Source: Hyphomicrobium sp. (GTDB lineage: Bacteria > Pseudomonadota > Alphaproteobacteria > Rhizobiales > Hyphomicrobiaceae). Taken from it: a stretch of DNA of 64,000 nucleotides. Numbering within the stretch: position 1 is the first letter of the stretch; every line of letters begins with the position of its first letter. The notes below the pieces were generated by a model. It was not told the DNA's origin and did not search any database. It saw only the letters and a list, made by a program, of their open reading frames with translations. This document shows, piece by piece, positions 9,210 to 17,948 of the stretch. The DNA is taken from contig PERI01000001.1 of assembly GCA_002928515.1 (NCBI GenBank), positions 124,001 to 188,000 on the forward strand. The letters run 5' to 3'. Position numbers and translations under genes: made by a program.

Positions 9210-10727
9210 ATGAAGGCAGGACGGCTATTTTTATTGCTATCGTTTTTGACCGCTGCGGGTATTGGCGTGGCGCGTCCGGACGTGGCTTGGAAATTCGTCG
9301 GTCAGTTCGCCGGGCCTTTGCTGGCGCAGACGGTTCCTGCTGGTACGACGGCGACGGCTGCCGTGACACCCGCGACATCTGAGGTCGATCGTGGTGAGGC
9401 TGAGACTGTTGCGCCAATCTCTCAGTCAGAAGCACCGAGCGATACAGAAGCGTTACCTAATTTTGTGGCTGCCGATGGGTTGACGTTCGGCGCAGAGCTG
9501 AATGCGCCTGAGGCCGCTTCAGATGCCATGGTTGCGCCTGTGCCGCCGACAAACCCATTGGCAGATGCACCCGCATCTCACAGTGGTCCGACTGAAAGTG
9601 CTGCGAAGGGCGATCCTTCGGCAAATGCTCCAACTGGTGTGACAGCGGCCGTCGAGACCAAATCGAAAAGTATCAAGCTGAGTGTCGAGCCGGTACAGGC
9701 GCGTGTTTCGCTCAGTGTGCCCAAGCCGCCGGTTGTGCCTGCCAAGGCGCTGTTTGGTTCGGCGACTACGGGTGCGCCGTTGAAAGCCCGTGCGATTGGC
9801 TCTTATGCGCGAGGTTGCTTGTCGGGTGGTGTTGCGTTGCCCGTCGATGGGCCCGCTTGGCAAGCGATGCGACTGTCGCGCAATCGCAATTGGGGACATC
9901 CAAAACTTATCAAGTTGGTTGAGCGGTTGGCCGTCGATGCGCAAAAGCATGATGACTGGTCAGGACTTCTGGTCGGAGATATTTCGCAGCCGCGCGGTGG
10001 ACCGATGTTGACGGGTCATGCCAGCCATCAAGTTGGTCTCGATGCTGACGTCTGGTTTACGCCGATGCCCGCGCGTCGCCTGTCGCGCCAAGAACGTGAG
10101 GAAGTGTCCGCGACCTCGATGCTCGATAAGACTAACCTTGCCGTCAATACTAAGGTTTTCACGCCGAACCACGTCAAGCTGATCAAGCGCGCGGCTTCGT
10201 ATCCTGAAGTGGAACGTGTGCTGGTGCATCCGGCTATCAAGAAGGCGTTGTGTGAAGCGGCGGGTGCCGATCGCGGATGGCTTGGCAAAGTGCGGCCGAT
10301 CGGTGGTCACTATTATCATTTCCATATTCGGATGGGCTGCCCGCCCGGGGAGACGATTTGTAAACCGCAGACGCCAACGACGGGCGATGATGGTTGTGCA
10401 AAGGAAGTCGATGAGTGGTTGGCTCGGTTGGCGCCGAGAAAAGGTCCACCAGTTCCGCGGCCTCCGGGCTATAAGCCGCCACCACCCAAGCCGCCTATCA
10501 CGATGGCGGAGTTGCCACAGGAATGTCGCGTCGTGCTGGAGAGTGGGCATGATGGTGTGAAGAACGAACAGGCTATTTTGCGCGCCGATACATCTCGGCC
10601 GATGGAAGCTGGCACGCCGTTGGAGACAACATCGCAAACGGCTGAGGCGCGCGCGTTCTCGTTCTCAGCAGGCGCGGCGCTGCGACCGCATTTGTTGCGA
10701 GAGCGCGCTGCGGAGCAGTCCGAATAA
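9210..10727 (+). CDS. mepA: Penicillin-insensitive murein endopeptidase MepA (LAS metallopeptidase)
   Basis: Periplasmic zinc peptidase that cleaves D-Ala-meso-DAP cross-links in peptidoglycan. Residues 1-40 form a signal peptide ending near LLAQT. Residues 45-180 are a long low-complexity Ala/Pro/Thr-rich linker absent from E. coli MepA. The catalytic domain follows: GHASHQVGLDAD (269-280) supplies the first His and Asp ligands and HYYHFHIRMGCP (367-378) the last His. After it comes a Pro-rich segment (PPVPRPPGYKPPPPKPP) and a C-terminal tail. 505 residues is long for the family (about 270 in E. coli), explained by the linker and tail. Start is ATG 9210. Confidence 0.93.
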   Translation: MKAGRLFLLLSFLTAAGIGVARPDVAWKFVGQFAGPLLAQTVPAGTTATAAVTPATSEVDRGEAETVAPISQSEAPSDTEALPNFVAADGLTFGAELNAPEAASDAMVAPVPPTNPLADAPASHSGPTESAAKGDPSANAPTGVTAAVETKSKSIKLSVEPVQARVSLSVPKPPVVPAKALFGSATTGAPLKARAIGSYARGCLSGGVALPVDGPAWQAMRLSRNRNWGHPKLIKLVERLAVDAQKHDDWSGLLVGDISQPRGGPMLTGHASHQVGLDADVWFTPMPARRLSRQEREEVSATSMLDKTNLAVNTKVFTPNHVKLIKRAASYPEVERVLVHPAIKKALCEAAGADRGWLGKVRPIGGHYYHFHIRMGCPPGETICKPQTPTTGDDGCAKEVDEWLARLAPRKGPPVPRPPGYKPPPPKPPITMAELPQECRVVLESGHDGVKNEQAILRADTSRPMEAGTPLETTSQTAEARAFSFSAGAALRPHLLRERAAEQSE

Positions 10728-10740
10728 TTGGCCTGCTCCG
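10711..10740. terminator. Possible hairpin terminator after mepA
   Basis: CGGAGCAG (10711-10718) and CTGCTCCG (10733-10740) form an 8-bp perfect stem spanning the mepA stop codon. There is no T-run on either strand, so this is a weak terminator call for the convergent mepA/msrA pair. Confidence 0.3.
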
Positions 10741-10768
10741 TGCTGGCGACGATGGCGCTTCAGTCAAA

Positions 10769-11449
10769 TTATCCTGCGAGACGTTCAGAAGCCGCAGGAC
10801 CGCTGCCTGGCATGGGGCAAGCTACGCCGGTTCCGGCGAGCCCGCAGTAGCCGTGCGGGACTTTTGCCAGATATTGCTGATGATAGGCTTCCGCAAAATA
10901 GAACTCGGGCGCGGCACCGACTTCGGTCGTAATCGGTGCGAAACCGCGTGCGGTCAACGCGCGATCGTAGGCTTCGCGTGAGGCTTTTGCGGCGGCCAAC
11001 TGTGCTGCGGTCGAGGTGTAAATTGCCGAGCGATATTGCGTGCCGACATCGTTGCCTTGGCGATAGCCTTGTGTCGGGTCGTGCGCTTCCCAAAACGTTT
11101 TGAGCAGCTTTTCAAACGCTATGACGTTCGGGTCGAATGCCACACGCACGACTTCGGTATGGCCGGTGCCGCCGGTGCATACCTCCTCGTAAGTCGGATT
11201 TTGTGTGAAGCCACCTTGATAGCCGACCGCCGTGATCCAAATGCCGTTGCCGAGCTGCCAGAACAAGCGCTCTGCGCCCCAGAAACAACCGAGGCCAAAA
11301 TCGACGTGTTCGATGCCAGCAGGATAAGGTGGCTGCAATGGGCGTGACAGCACGAAATGCTCGGCCGATGTGGCAAGGATGGGCGTGTTGCGGCCTTTCG
11401 GCGCTGTATCAGCAGTTGCCATGGTGCTGCGGCGGCGGGAGAAAATCAT
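10769..11449 (-). CDS. msrA: Peptide-methionine (S)-S-oxide reductase
   Basis: Repairs methionine-S-sulfoxide in proteins using thioredoxin. The active-site motif [11 protein letters not shown] carries Cys55; resolving cysteines are Cys202 in GYCGLAG and Cys211 in ACPMPG near the C-terminus, the three-cysteine layout of E. coli MsrA. The N-terminal extension with KGRNTPI is also of the E. coli type. 226 residues. I chose the ATG at 11449 because GAAAGGA precedes it at a normal distance; an ATG at 11497 would add 16 residues. It stands alone, convergent with mepA. Confidence 0.95.
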   Translation of the reverse strand: MIFSRRRSTMATADTAPKGRNTPILATSAEHFVLSRPLQPPYPAGIEHVDFGLGCFWGAERLFWQLGNGIWITAVGYQGGFTQNPTYEEVCTGGTGHTEVVRVAFDPNVIAFEKLLKTFWEAHDPTQGYRQGNDVGTQYRSAIYTSTAAQLAAAKASREAYDRALTARGFAPITTEVGAAPEFYFAEAYHQQYLAKVPHGYCGLAGTGVACPMPGSGPAASERLAG

Positions 11450-11581
11450 GGAAGATCCTTTCTCCGGACGGGTACCGGTGAATGATGTAATTTTCATACG
11501 CTATTTTGTGGTCAATAGTTTCTAGAAATGCACCGCGATCACTGAAGCGTGACATTGCATTTGCGCATGTCACTTAGAGTT

Positions 11582-12070
11582 TTAGTTGATGAAAATACGT
11601 ACCTGATGGCGGGGACGGCCAGCGTATCCAGACAGGATAGCCAAGATGGCAAATAACAGCCAAGCAGGAAGGTTTAGAACCGATGTGAGTAGAGGGTCCC
11701 ACAGAACTGAGCTGAAGGCGCTGATGGATGCTTGGGTTGAGGCGATCAATGATGGCGTGAACGTCGTCAGATGATCGAGAAGGGAAGCCCATCCGATATT
11801 GCCATCATCGGATCGCGCAATCGTCCAGTCAGAGGCGAATGCGATCACGGCGAGCAATGCGAATAGCGCTGCGAGAAAACGCAACATCAGGCGCGGGCGC
11901 GTGTGTTTGCTGACGAGGGCGATCACGAGTGCTGCTATGCCCGACGTGATGGCGATCAATTGCATCCAGAATGGTGGTGGCTCATCGGTGCTGCGCCAAG
12001 TGACGAGAGCCGCCAAGGTGGCGACCACGGCAACGATGGCGCAAATTTTGAGAATACGTTGGCTGTTCAT
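11582..12070 (-). CDS. Hypothetical membrane protein
   Basis: 162 residues with no family I recognise. Hydrophobic segments lie at about 8-24, 36-54, 63-82 and 129-149, giving a likely four-helix inner-membrane protein with a soluble stretch between helices 3 and 4 (ARSDDGNIGW onward). Several W and P residues flank the helices. It is followed on the same strand by nothing within 100 bp and preceded by cobB 99 bp upstream, also minus strand, so read-through from cobB is possible. No role in cobalamin synthesis can be inferred. Confidence 0.6.
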   Translation of the reverse strand: MNSQRILKICAIVAVVATLAALVTWRSTDEPPPFWMQLIAITSGIAALVIALVSKHTRPRLMLRFLAALFALLAVIAFASDWTIARSDDGNIGWASLLDHLTTFTPSLIASTQASISAFSSVLWDPLLTSVLNLPAWLLFAILAILSGYAGRPRHQVRIFIN

Positions 12071-12169
12071 GGGGCTCGATGATGGATGATAAACGCACTT
12101 GTTGTGTGGCGCGGACGTGTCCGGGTCAAGAGTTTCGTCAGCGGTTGATGGGGTGTGTGTTTGCTTTCG

Positions 12170-13492
12170 TTAGCCGTCAATGAAGTGAAAAAAAGAGCCG
12201 GTTGCGTGTGCGCGGCGGCTGCCGCCCGAGGGAAGGATATCACCATCGGCATTTTGTAGGCGAAACAGCGGTTCGTCGGGTTGTGCGAGAATGGTTGCGT
12301 AATGGAATTCGTGTCCTGTGACGGTGGCGCCGGTCCTGCCGACGATGCAATCTGAGATAAGCTCGGCTTTACGGTAGCCAAGTTGCATTTTTCGACTGGC
12401 AAAAGATGTTTCGAGACCGAGCAGGCCCAACATTTCGTGGCGCTCGCCTGCGGCATCGACGAGGCCAGAGCCGAGCACCATGTAGCCACCGCACTCGCCG
12501 TGGACGGGTCGGCTTTGCGCGAACGTGCGAACGCCGGATTTGAAGTTTTCGGCGGTGGCGAGTTGCGCGGCAAACAGTTCGGGGTAGCCGCCTGGAAGCC
12601 ATACCACGTCGGCGGAAGGGTCGGGGGCTTCATCGGCCAATGGCGAGAATGACATGATTTCGGCACCGGCAGAGCGCCAACCGGCTAACACATGCGGATA
12701 AACAAATGAGAAGGCCGCATCGCGTGCAAGCGCGATACGCTGTCCGGGAGGCGTTATGTTTGGTGGTTCGGCACTGGCGATCTTGCCGCTTTTGGCTTTA
12801 GCGATGAGGGCATCGATGTCGATGTGCGCTTCGATGACATCGGCAAGGCGATTGAGACGTTCGTCGAGGTCGGATGTTTCTTCAGCTTGGACGAGGCCGA
12901 GATGGCGTTCGGGTAGGCCGATATCGTTTTGGCGCGGGAGCGATCCAAGAACCGCTAAACCTGCTTGTTCGAGTGCCGATGTTGCGAGGCGAATATGGCG
13001 CGAGCTGCCGACGCGGTTGAGGATGACGCCTGCGATTTCGACGCCAGGGCGATAGTTGATAAATCCGCGTGCGGTGGCCGCTGCGGTTTGCGATTGACCT
13101 GAGACGTCGAGCACGAGGATGACGGGCCATCCAGTGGCGGCAGCCAGATCGGCGCTGGCACCCGTGCCCCATGTGCCATCGGTCGCAACGCCGTCGAACA
13201 AACCCATCAGAGATTCGACGATGACAAGATCGGCGTTTCGGCTGTTGTGGGCGAGAATGTCGCTGGCAATTGGCCAGCGCATGGCCCAGCTATCGACGTT
13301 GAACGATGGACGATGTGACGCTGCGTGGTGGAATGCGGGGTCGATGTAGTCGGGGCCTGCTTTGAACGCCTGGACTTGGACGTTGCGGCGAACCAATGCG
13401 CGTAGAAGGCCCAGGGTGACGGTCGTTTTGCCAGCCCCTGAGCGAGGGGCGGCAATCATCAGTCCAGGTGGTAAAGAGTGTGTCGCTATCAT
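12170..13492 (-). CDS. cobB: Hydrogenobyrinic acid a,c-diamide synthase CobB
   Basis: Amidates side chains a and c of hydrogenobyrinate with glutamine and ATP, the step before cobalt insertion in the aerobic route. The N-terminal P-loop domain shows APRSGAGKTTVTLG and KAGPDYIDP; the C-terminal class I glutamine amidotransferase domain shows HGECGGYMVLG with the nucleophilic Cys, and a late H-x-F-H-Y segment (GHEFHYA). 440 residues, normal length. Start is ATG 13492; a TTG at 13522 would add 10 residues. It diverges from cbiD across a 171-bp region filled mostly by a palindromic repeat. Confidence 0.95.
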   Translation of the reverse strand: MIATHSLPPGLMIAAPRSGAGKTTVTLGLLRALVRRNVQVQAFKAGPDYIDPAFHHAASHRPSFNVDSWAMRWPIASDILAHNSRNADLVIVESLMGLFDGVATDGTWGTGASADLAAATGWPVILVLDVSGQSQTAAATARGFINYRPGVEIAGVILNRVGSSRHIRLATSALEQAGLAVLGSLPRQNDIGLPERHLGLVQAEETSDLDERLNRLADVIEAHIDIDALIAKAKSGKIASAEPPNITPPGQRIALARDAAFSFVYPHVLAGWRSAGAEIMSFSPLADEAPDPSADVVWLPGGYPELFAAQLATAENFKSGVRTFAQSRPVHGECGGYMVLGSGLVDAAGERHEMLGLLGLETSFASRKMQLGYRKAELISDCIVGRTGATVTGHEFHYATILAQPDEPLFRLQNADGDILPSGGSRRAHATGSFFHFIDG

Positions 13493-13569
13493 GGGAGCTT
13501 TATGTGCGGAGAAAGTTGGCAACCTCGCCTAAGGCTGGCGACAAGTCACGTGCAGGCCTTATAACGAAT

Positions 13570-13667
13570 TCTAGAGCTCCGATCCGAAGGAATTCGATCG
13601 GAGCTCTAAGTTTTTTCGTTTGTCGCATTTTCTGCGACGAACCGGTGCCCACTTCGTCGGAAAATGC
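13570..13667. repeat. Composite palindromic intergenic repeat, Rhizobiales type
   Basis: Two nested inverted repeats lie side by side. The first is a perfect 13-bp stem, TAGAGCTCCGATC (13572-13584) with GATCGGAGCTCTA (13596-13608), followed on the plus strand by T6 (13611-13616). The second pairs GCATTTTC plus CGACGAA (about 13625-13641) with TTCGTCG plus GAAAATGC (about 13653-13667), 15 bp with a 2-nt bulge, around a loop containing CCGGTGCCCAC. The combination, including the ACCGGTGCCCACTTCG core, resembles a dispersed repeat I know from Bradyrhizobium, Methylobacterium and relatives. The first hairpin could also act as a plus-strand terminator or attenuator ahead of cbiD. It overlaps the first candidate cbiD start. 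Confidence 0.6.
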
Positions 13668-14788
13668 TTTGTATGCAAAACACATCCGACATCGATGCCG
13701 AGCCATCACGTCCGCTGCGCTACGGCTGGACGACAGGGACGTGTGCAACGGCGGCTGCGCGGGCGGCGGTGGAAGCGCTATGGACCGGGGCTTTTCCCGA
13801 TCCAGTTGCGGTGACGCTGCCGAAAGGTGAAGCGGTTTCGTTTGTACTGGCCTTGCATGACAGCGGACCGGGATGGAGCAAGGCTGCCATCATTAAGGAT
13901 GCGGGTGACGATCCCGACGTGACGCACGGTGCACTCGTCGTCGCAAGGGTGAGCGCGGGTGTTGATGGAAGTGGCGTGACGTTTCGCGCTGGGCCAGGTG
14001 TGGGGACCGTGACGCGACCGGGGCTAGCGATTGCACCAGGTGAGCCGGCGATCAATCCGGTGCCGCGGGCGATGATCCAAGCGGCGATAAATGAAGCGGC
14101 GCGTTTGCATGGGAAGCCAGCGGATATTGTCGTCGAGATTTCCATTCCCGATGGCGAGAAGATTGCCGAGAAAACTTTGAATCCACGATTGGGAATTGTT
14201 GGCGGCTTGTCCATTTTGGGGACGACGGGGATCGTCGTGCCGTTTTCGTGTTCGGCGTGGATCCATTCGATCCATCGCGGCATCGACGTCGCGATTGCTT
14301 CGGGCATCACGCATATTGCCGGCGCGACGGGGGCAACGTCGGAGGTGGCTGTGGCGAAGCACTACGGTCTATCGGACGTCGCGCTGATCGACATGGGTGA
14401 TTTTGCGGGCGGAATGTTGAAGTATCTCAAATCGCACCCCGTACCGCGTGTGACGGTGGCGGGCGGGTTTGCCAAGATGTCGAAGCTCGCGCAGGGGCGG
14501 ATGGATTTACACTCGCGACGCGGGCTGGTTGATTTGGAACAGATAGCTGCATGGTTGGCTGAGGAAGGTGCGCCGGAAGATTTGGTGCAAGCGGCGCGCG
14601 GGGCGAATACGGCACAGCAGATTTTGGGCATAGCACAGAGTTCCGCGATCAATCTGGCGGATCGCATTGCGGAGCGAGCGGCGGCAGCGGCGCGGCATAC
14701 GCTATCGGGTAGTGGTGTGCAGCTCGACGTCATGGTGTTCGATCGCGACGGTGCTTTGGTTGGGCAAAGCGCGATTGTCAAAGCTTAA
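13664..14788 (+). CDS. cbiD: Cobalt-precorrin-5B C1-methyltransferase CbiD
   Basis: SAM-dependent methylation at C1 of the corrin ring with loss of the C20 fragment. CbiD belongs to the anaerobic pathway; here it occurs among aerobic-pathway genes and presumably replaces CobF. Family signatures: [15 protein letters not shown] near the N-terminus, [32 protein letters not shown] and FAGGML. 374 residues, normal length. Two ATGs are possible: 13664, which lies inside the palindromic repeat, and 13673, three codons later. Its TAA stop overlaps the convergent cobM stop (TTAA shared). It is the only plus-strand gene between cobB and cobK. Confidence 0.93.
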   Translation: MLCMQNTSDIDAEPSRPLRYGWTTGTCATAAARAAVEALWTGAFPDPVAVTLPKGEAVSFVLALHDSGPGWSKAAIIKDAGDDPDVTHGALVVARVSAGVDGSGVTFRAGPGVGTVTRPGLAIAPGEPAINPVPRAMIQAAINEAARLHGKPADIVVEISIPDGEKIAEKTLNPRLGIVGGLSILGTTGIVVPFSCSAWIHSIHRGIDVAIASGITHIAGATGATSEVAVAKHYGLSDVALIDMGDFAGGMLKYLKSHPVPRVTVAGGFAKMSKLAQGRMDLHSRRGLVDLEQIAAWLAEEGAPEDLVQAARGANTAQQILGIAQSSAINLADRIAERAAAAARHTLSGSGVQLDVMVFDRDGALVGQSAIVKA

Positions 14789-15540
14789 CCGCCGCGGAAA
14801 CGGCGCCGGTAGTCCGGATCGTAGAGCGCGCTTTCACGGAAATCAACATGGCCGAGTGCAGGACCGACAAGGATGAGAGCCGTGCGTTCGAGTTTTGCGG
14901 AGGCCGAGGCGTTGACGATGGTTGAAAGCGTGGCGCGGATGATCGTCTCGTCGGGCCATGAAGCGCGATAGACGACGGCGACAGGACACTCTGGGCCATA
15001 GAACGGCTGCAAGCGCGTGACGACATCTTCAAGCACGTGGATTGAAAGGTGTACGGCTAGCGTGGCACGGGTTGCGGCGAAAGCTTCGAGCGTTTCGCGT
15101 TTGGGCATGGATGACGCGCGCCCGGTTGTGCGGGTGAGCACGACGGATTGGGCGACTTCGGGCAGTGTCAGTTCGCGAGCGAGTGCGGCTGAGGCTGCAG
15201 CGAATGCCGGGACGCCGGGTGTGACTGTGTAGGGAATGTTCAGACGATCGAGACGGCGGAGCTGCTCGCCGAGCGCGCTCCAAATCGACAGGTCGCCGGA
15301 ATGCAGACGCGCGATGTCATGACCGTTCGCGTGCGCGGCTTCGATTTCGCGCATGATGTCGTCGAGCGTGAGTGATGCTGAGTCAATGATGCGTGCGTTT
15401 GGTGGACAATGCTTTAGCAATGCCGTCGGGATCAGCGACCCTGCATACAGGCACACGGGGCAGCGGGCGATCAGATCGCGGCCTCTGATGGTGATGAGGT
15501 CGGGGTCGCCAGGACCTGCGCCGATAAAATGAACCGTCAT
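14785..15540 (-). CDS. cobM: Precorrin-4 C11-methyltransferase CobM
   Basis: Adds a methyl group at C11 of precorrin-4 to give precorrin-5. It is a tetrapyrrole methylase: [18 protein letters not shown] at residues 7-24 is the first SAM/substrate motif, [11 protein letters not shown] follows near residue 80, and [12 protein letters not shown] near 108. 251 residues. It is the last gene of the minus-strand operon and overlaps cobE by 4 nt (ATGA). Its stop overlaps that of cbiD on the other strand, so nothing downstream is left for a separate terminator. Confidence 0.95.
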   Translation of the reverse strand: MTVHFIGAGPGDPDLITIRGRDLIARCPVCLYAGSLIPTALLKHCPPNARIIDSASLTLDDIMREIEAAHANGHDIARLHSGDLSIWSALGEQLRRLDRLNIPYTVTPGVPAFAAASAALARELTLPEVAQSVVLTRTTGRASSMPKRETLEAFAATRATLAVHLSIHVLEDVVTRLQPFYGPECPVAVVYRASWPDETIIRATLSTIVNASASAKLERTALILVGPALGHVDFRESALYDPDYRRRFRGG

Positions 15541-15926
15541 AGTGGGCTTTCTGTGTGGTCGGCTGATATGGCTGCGGCGGCTGTGACAGGCCCGCAGACG
15601 ATGCGGGGTAGGATGAGCCGCGAATTTTGTCCGGCTGCGACGAGGGCTGAGGCCTCAGCGATGGAGGCGACGCCGAAGCGGGCCAGCGTGCGTTCGGATG
15701 CGGTTTGGCAATCGGCGTTGCGCGTGGCCAGTGTTTCCGACGTGAAGGTGGTCAAACGAGTGTTGATGTTTTGCGCGGCCTGTTCAGCGGCAAACGCGAA
15801 TGGCGCGTTGGTCAGTGTGGCGATGAGCGTCGCGTGGTTCGACATTGCCCTATGTGCCGACGAGATGGCCACCGCGATGTCGGCTGATGTGGCGCTGCTG
15901 TTGGCACCAATACCAATGGCGATCAT
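15537..15926 (-). CDS. cobE: Cobalamin biosynthesis protein CobE (CbiG C-terminal domain)
   Basis: A 129-residue single-domain protein equal to the C-terminal part of anaerobic CbiG. In the aerobic route CobE is needed for efficient corrin formation but its chemical step is not settled. The N-terminus [13 protein letters not shown] and the pattern [31 protein letters not shown] fit the family. It overlaps both cobL (4 nt) upstream and cobM (4 nt) downstream, so all three are translationally coupled. Start ATG 15926 follows from the overlap. Confidence 0.85.
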   Translation of the reverse strand: MIAIGIGANSSATSADIAVAISSAHRAMSNHATLIATLTNAPFAFAAEQAAQNINTRLTTFTSETLATRNADCQTASERTLARFGVASIAEASALVAAGQNSRLILPRIVCGPVTAAAAISADHTESPL

Positions 15927-17146
15927 GATGTGCGCTCCGGCTTATGGGCGCACCATTGCAAGACGGGCATAGCTGGACGCCATCCGAAGCGTGTGCCGAC
16001 AGGATCGGCGCGGTCGATACTGATGCGGGTGAGGCTGCCGCCGTATTGCGCGTGTGCTGCAAGAAGCGCGGCTTCAGTTTCCAGTGTGACGGCATTGATG
16101 ACGATCCGTCCGCCGGGTTTGAGCGCGGTCCAGCAATGTGGAATTGTTTCGGGTGAAAGCGCGCCACCGCCGATGAAGATGGCGTCGGGTGCGGGAAGAT
16201 CGGCAAGGGCTCCCGGTGCTTGGCCACATCTGACATCGAGGTGTGGAACGCCGAGTGCGATGGCGTTGCGAGCGGCGCGAGCGGCGCGTGCGGCATCGCG
16301 TTCGATACCTATGGCGCGATTTTGTGGGTGCGCAAGCAACCATTCGATGGCAACCGAGCCGCTGCCAAGGCCGATGTCCCAAAGTAAATCGTCGGGGGCA
16401 GGTGCGAGAGACGAGAGCGTGATGGCGCGAATTTCGCGTTTGGTGATTTGGCCGTCGTGCTCGAACGCATCGTCCGGCAAGCCTGAGGTGCAAGGGATCG
16501 GTCGTGCGTTCGCTCCGGCGACGATGTCGAGGGCGATGATGTTGAGAGGATCGATATCGGTCAACGCGAATGATGTGGCGCTCGTCGCACGGATGCGCTC
16601 ACGAGGGCCGCCGAGCGCTTCGAGAACGGTGATGTGAGATGGACCATAGCCGTGTTGCGTTAGTAGATGAGCGACTTCGCGCGGGGTATCGCTGTTCAGC
16701 GATAAGGCGAGGATGCGCTGGCCGTGATGAAGATGCGGGCGTAAGAGCGGTGTCAGCCCGCGCATATTGAGGCCGAGTGTGGTGGTCGTTTGTAGCGCCC
16801 ATGCCATGCGTGCTGCGGCAAGCGATAGGCTCGATGGGGCAGGAATCACGAGCATTTCGTCGGCAGGAATGGAGCGTGCAAGCGTGACGCCGACCCCGTA
16901 CCAGAACGGATCGCCAGATGCGAGGACTGCGACGGGGCGTCCGCGGCGGGCGATGATATCGGGAATGGTCGCGTCGAGAGGTGTAGACCATATGCGCTGT
17001 TCGCCAGGCGTTGCGCCAATGAGGTCGAGATGACGACGGCCGCCGATGACGAGTTCAGCCGCGTCGAGCAAAGCGATAGCCGAGGCTGAAAGCCCGGCGC
17101 GGCCATCTTCTCCCAGACCAATGATGGACAACCAGCGCCCGCTCAT
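15923..17146 (-). CDS. cobL: Precorrin-6Y C5,15-methyltransferase (decarboxylating) CobL
   Basis: Methylates C5 and C15 and decarboxylates the acetate on ring C to give precorrin-8x. It is a fusion of CbiE-like and CbiT-like halves. The N-terminal half has IIGLGEDGRAGLS (8-20) and VLASGDPFWYGVG; the C-terminal half has the class I methyltransferase motif LLWDIGLGSGSVAIEWLL (about 250-267). 407 residues, usual for the fused aerobic enzyme. The ATG at 17146 is 16 bp from the divergent cobK start, so cobL has no room for a promoter of its own unless it lies within cobK. Confidence 0.96.
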   Translation of the reverse strand: MSGRWLSIIGLGEDGRAGLSASAIALLDAAELVIGGRRHLDLIGATPGEQRIWSTPLDATIPDIIARRGRPVAVLASGDPFWYGVGVTLARSIPADEMLVIPAPSSLSLAAARMAWALQTTTTLGLNMRGLTPLLRPHLHHGQRILALSLNSDTPREVAHLLTQHGYGPSHITVLEALGGPRERIRATSATSFALTDIDPLNIIALDIVAGANARPIPCTSGLPDDAFEHDGQITKREIRAITLSSLAPAPDDLLWDIGLGSGSVAIEWLLAHPQNRAIGIERDAARAARAARNAIALGVPHLDVRCGQAPGALADLPAPDAIFIGGGALSPETIPHCWTALKPGGRIVINAVTLETEAALLAAHAQYGGSLTRISIDRADPVGTRFGWRPAMPVLQWCAHKPERTS

Positions 17147-17162
17147 GTCATTGCCTCACGCT

Positions 17163-17948
17163 ATGATGACGAGCGCGACAGATAAAATGCGAGTGTTGGT
17201 GCTCGGTGGGACGAGCGAAGCCAGCGCGTTGGCCGAGATGTTGGCGGCTGATCACCGTTTCGATGCTGTGTTGTCGTTGGCTGGTCGGACTGCCAATCCC
17301 AAGTTGCCATCTATTGCCGTGCGCATTGGCGGGTTTGGCGGTGTCGATGGGCTCGTGGATTATGTGGAGCGCGAGCAAGTGGATGTCGTCGTCGATGCGA
17401 CGCATCCGTTTGCTGCCCAAATGAGCGCGCATGCGATTGCGGCTTGTCAGCGAGCGGACGTGCGCTTGATTGCTTTGGAGCGCGCGCCGTGGGCGGCCAT
17501 TGAGGGTGATGATTGGCGACATTTTTCGAGCGTTGAAGATGCCATCGCGGCTTTGCCAGATCGTCCGGTGCGCGTGTTCTCCGGTCTTGGGCGATTGTCG
17601 CTCGATGCTTTGGAAGCTGCGCCCCAGCATCATTATGTGATCCGCGTCATAGATCCGATCTTGCGGCCCTTGGCTTTGGCGAATTTTTGTATCGTGACGG
17701 CGCGCGGGCCATTTTCGACGGACGACGATATCCAATTGTTCAAAGAGTATCAGATCGACGTTGTGTTGGCGAAGAACGCAGGCGGCGCTGCTGCCGTTGC
17801 CAAGATCGCGGCGGCGCGGGCATTGGGTCTGCCGGTCATGATGATTGATCGGCCATACATTCCAGAGCGACCTGTTGTTTCGAGTGTTGAGGCTGTGATT
17901 GACAAGCTTGCGGAGCATCATGCGTCTCCTGCAAAGCGCGGCGTGTAA
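17163..17948 (+). CDS. cobK: Precorrin-6A reductase CobK
   Basis: NADPH-dependent reduction of the macrocycle, precorrin-6A to precorrin-6B. The Rossmann-like start VLVLGGTSEASALAEML is preceded by a short lead; DVVVDATHPFA and RVFSGLGRLSLDAL are family segments, and AKNAGGAAAVAKIAAARALGLPVMMIDRP near the C-terminus completes the match. About 261 residues. ATG 17163 or 17166 are the first candidates after the divergent cobL; ATG 17187 (at MRVLVLGG) is also plausible. The gene is antisense within an otherwise minus-strand operon and its 3' end overlaps the cobJ 3' end by 31 bp. Confidence 0.93.
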   Translation: MMTSATDKMRVLVLGGTSEASALAEMLAADHRFDAVLSLAGRTANPKLPSIAVRIGGFGGVDGLVDYVEREQVDVVVDATHPFAAQMSAHAIAACQRADVRLIALERAPWAAIEGDDWRHFSSVEDAIAALPDRPVRVFSGLGRLSLDALEAAPQHHYVIRVIDPILRPLALANFCIVTARGPFSTDDDIQLFKEYQIDVVLAKNAGGAAAVAKIAAARALGLPVMMIDRPYIPERPVVSSVEAVIDKLAEHHASPAKRGV

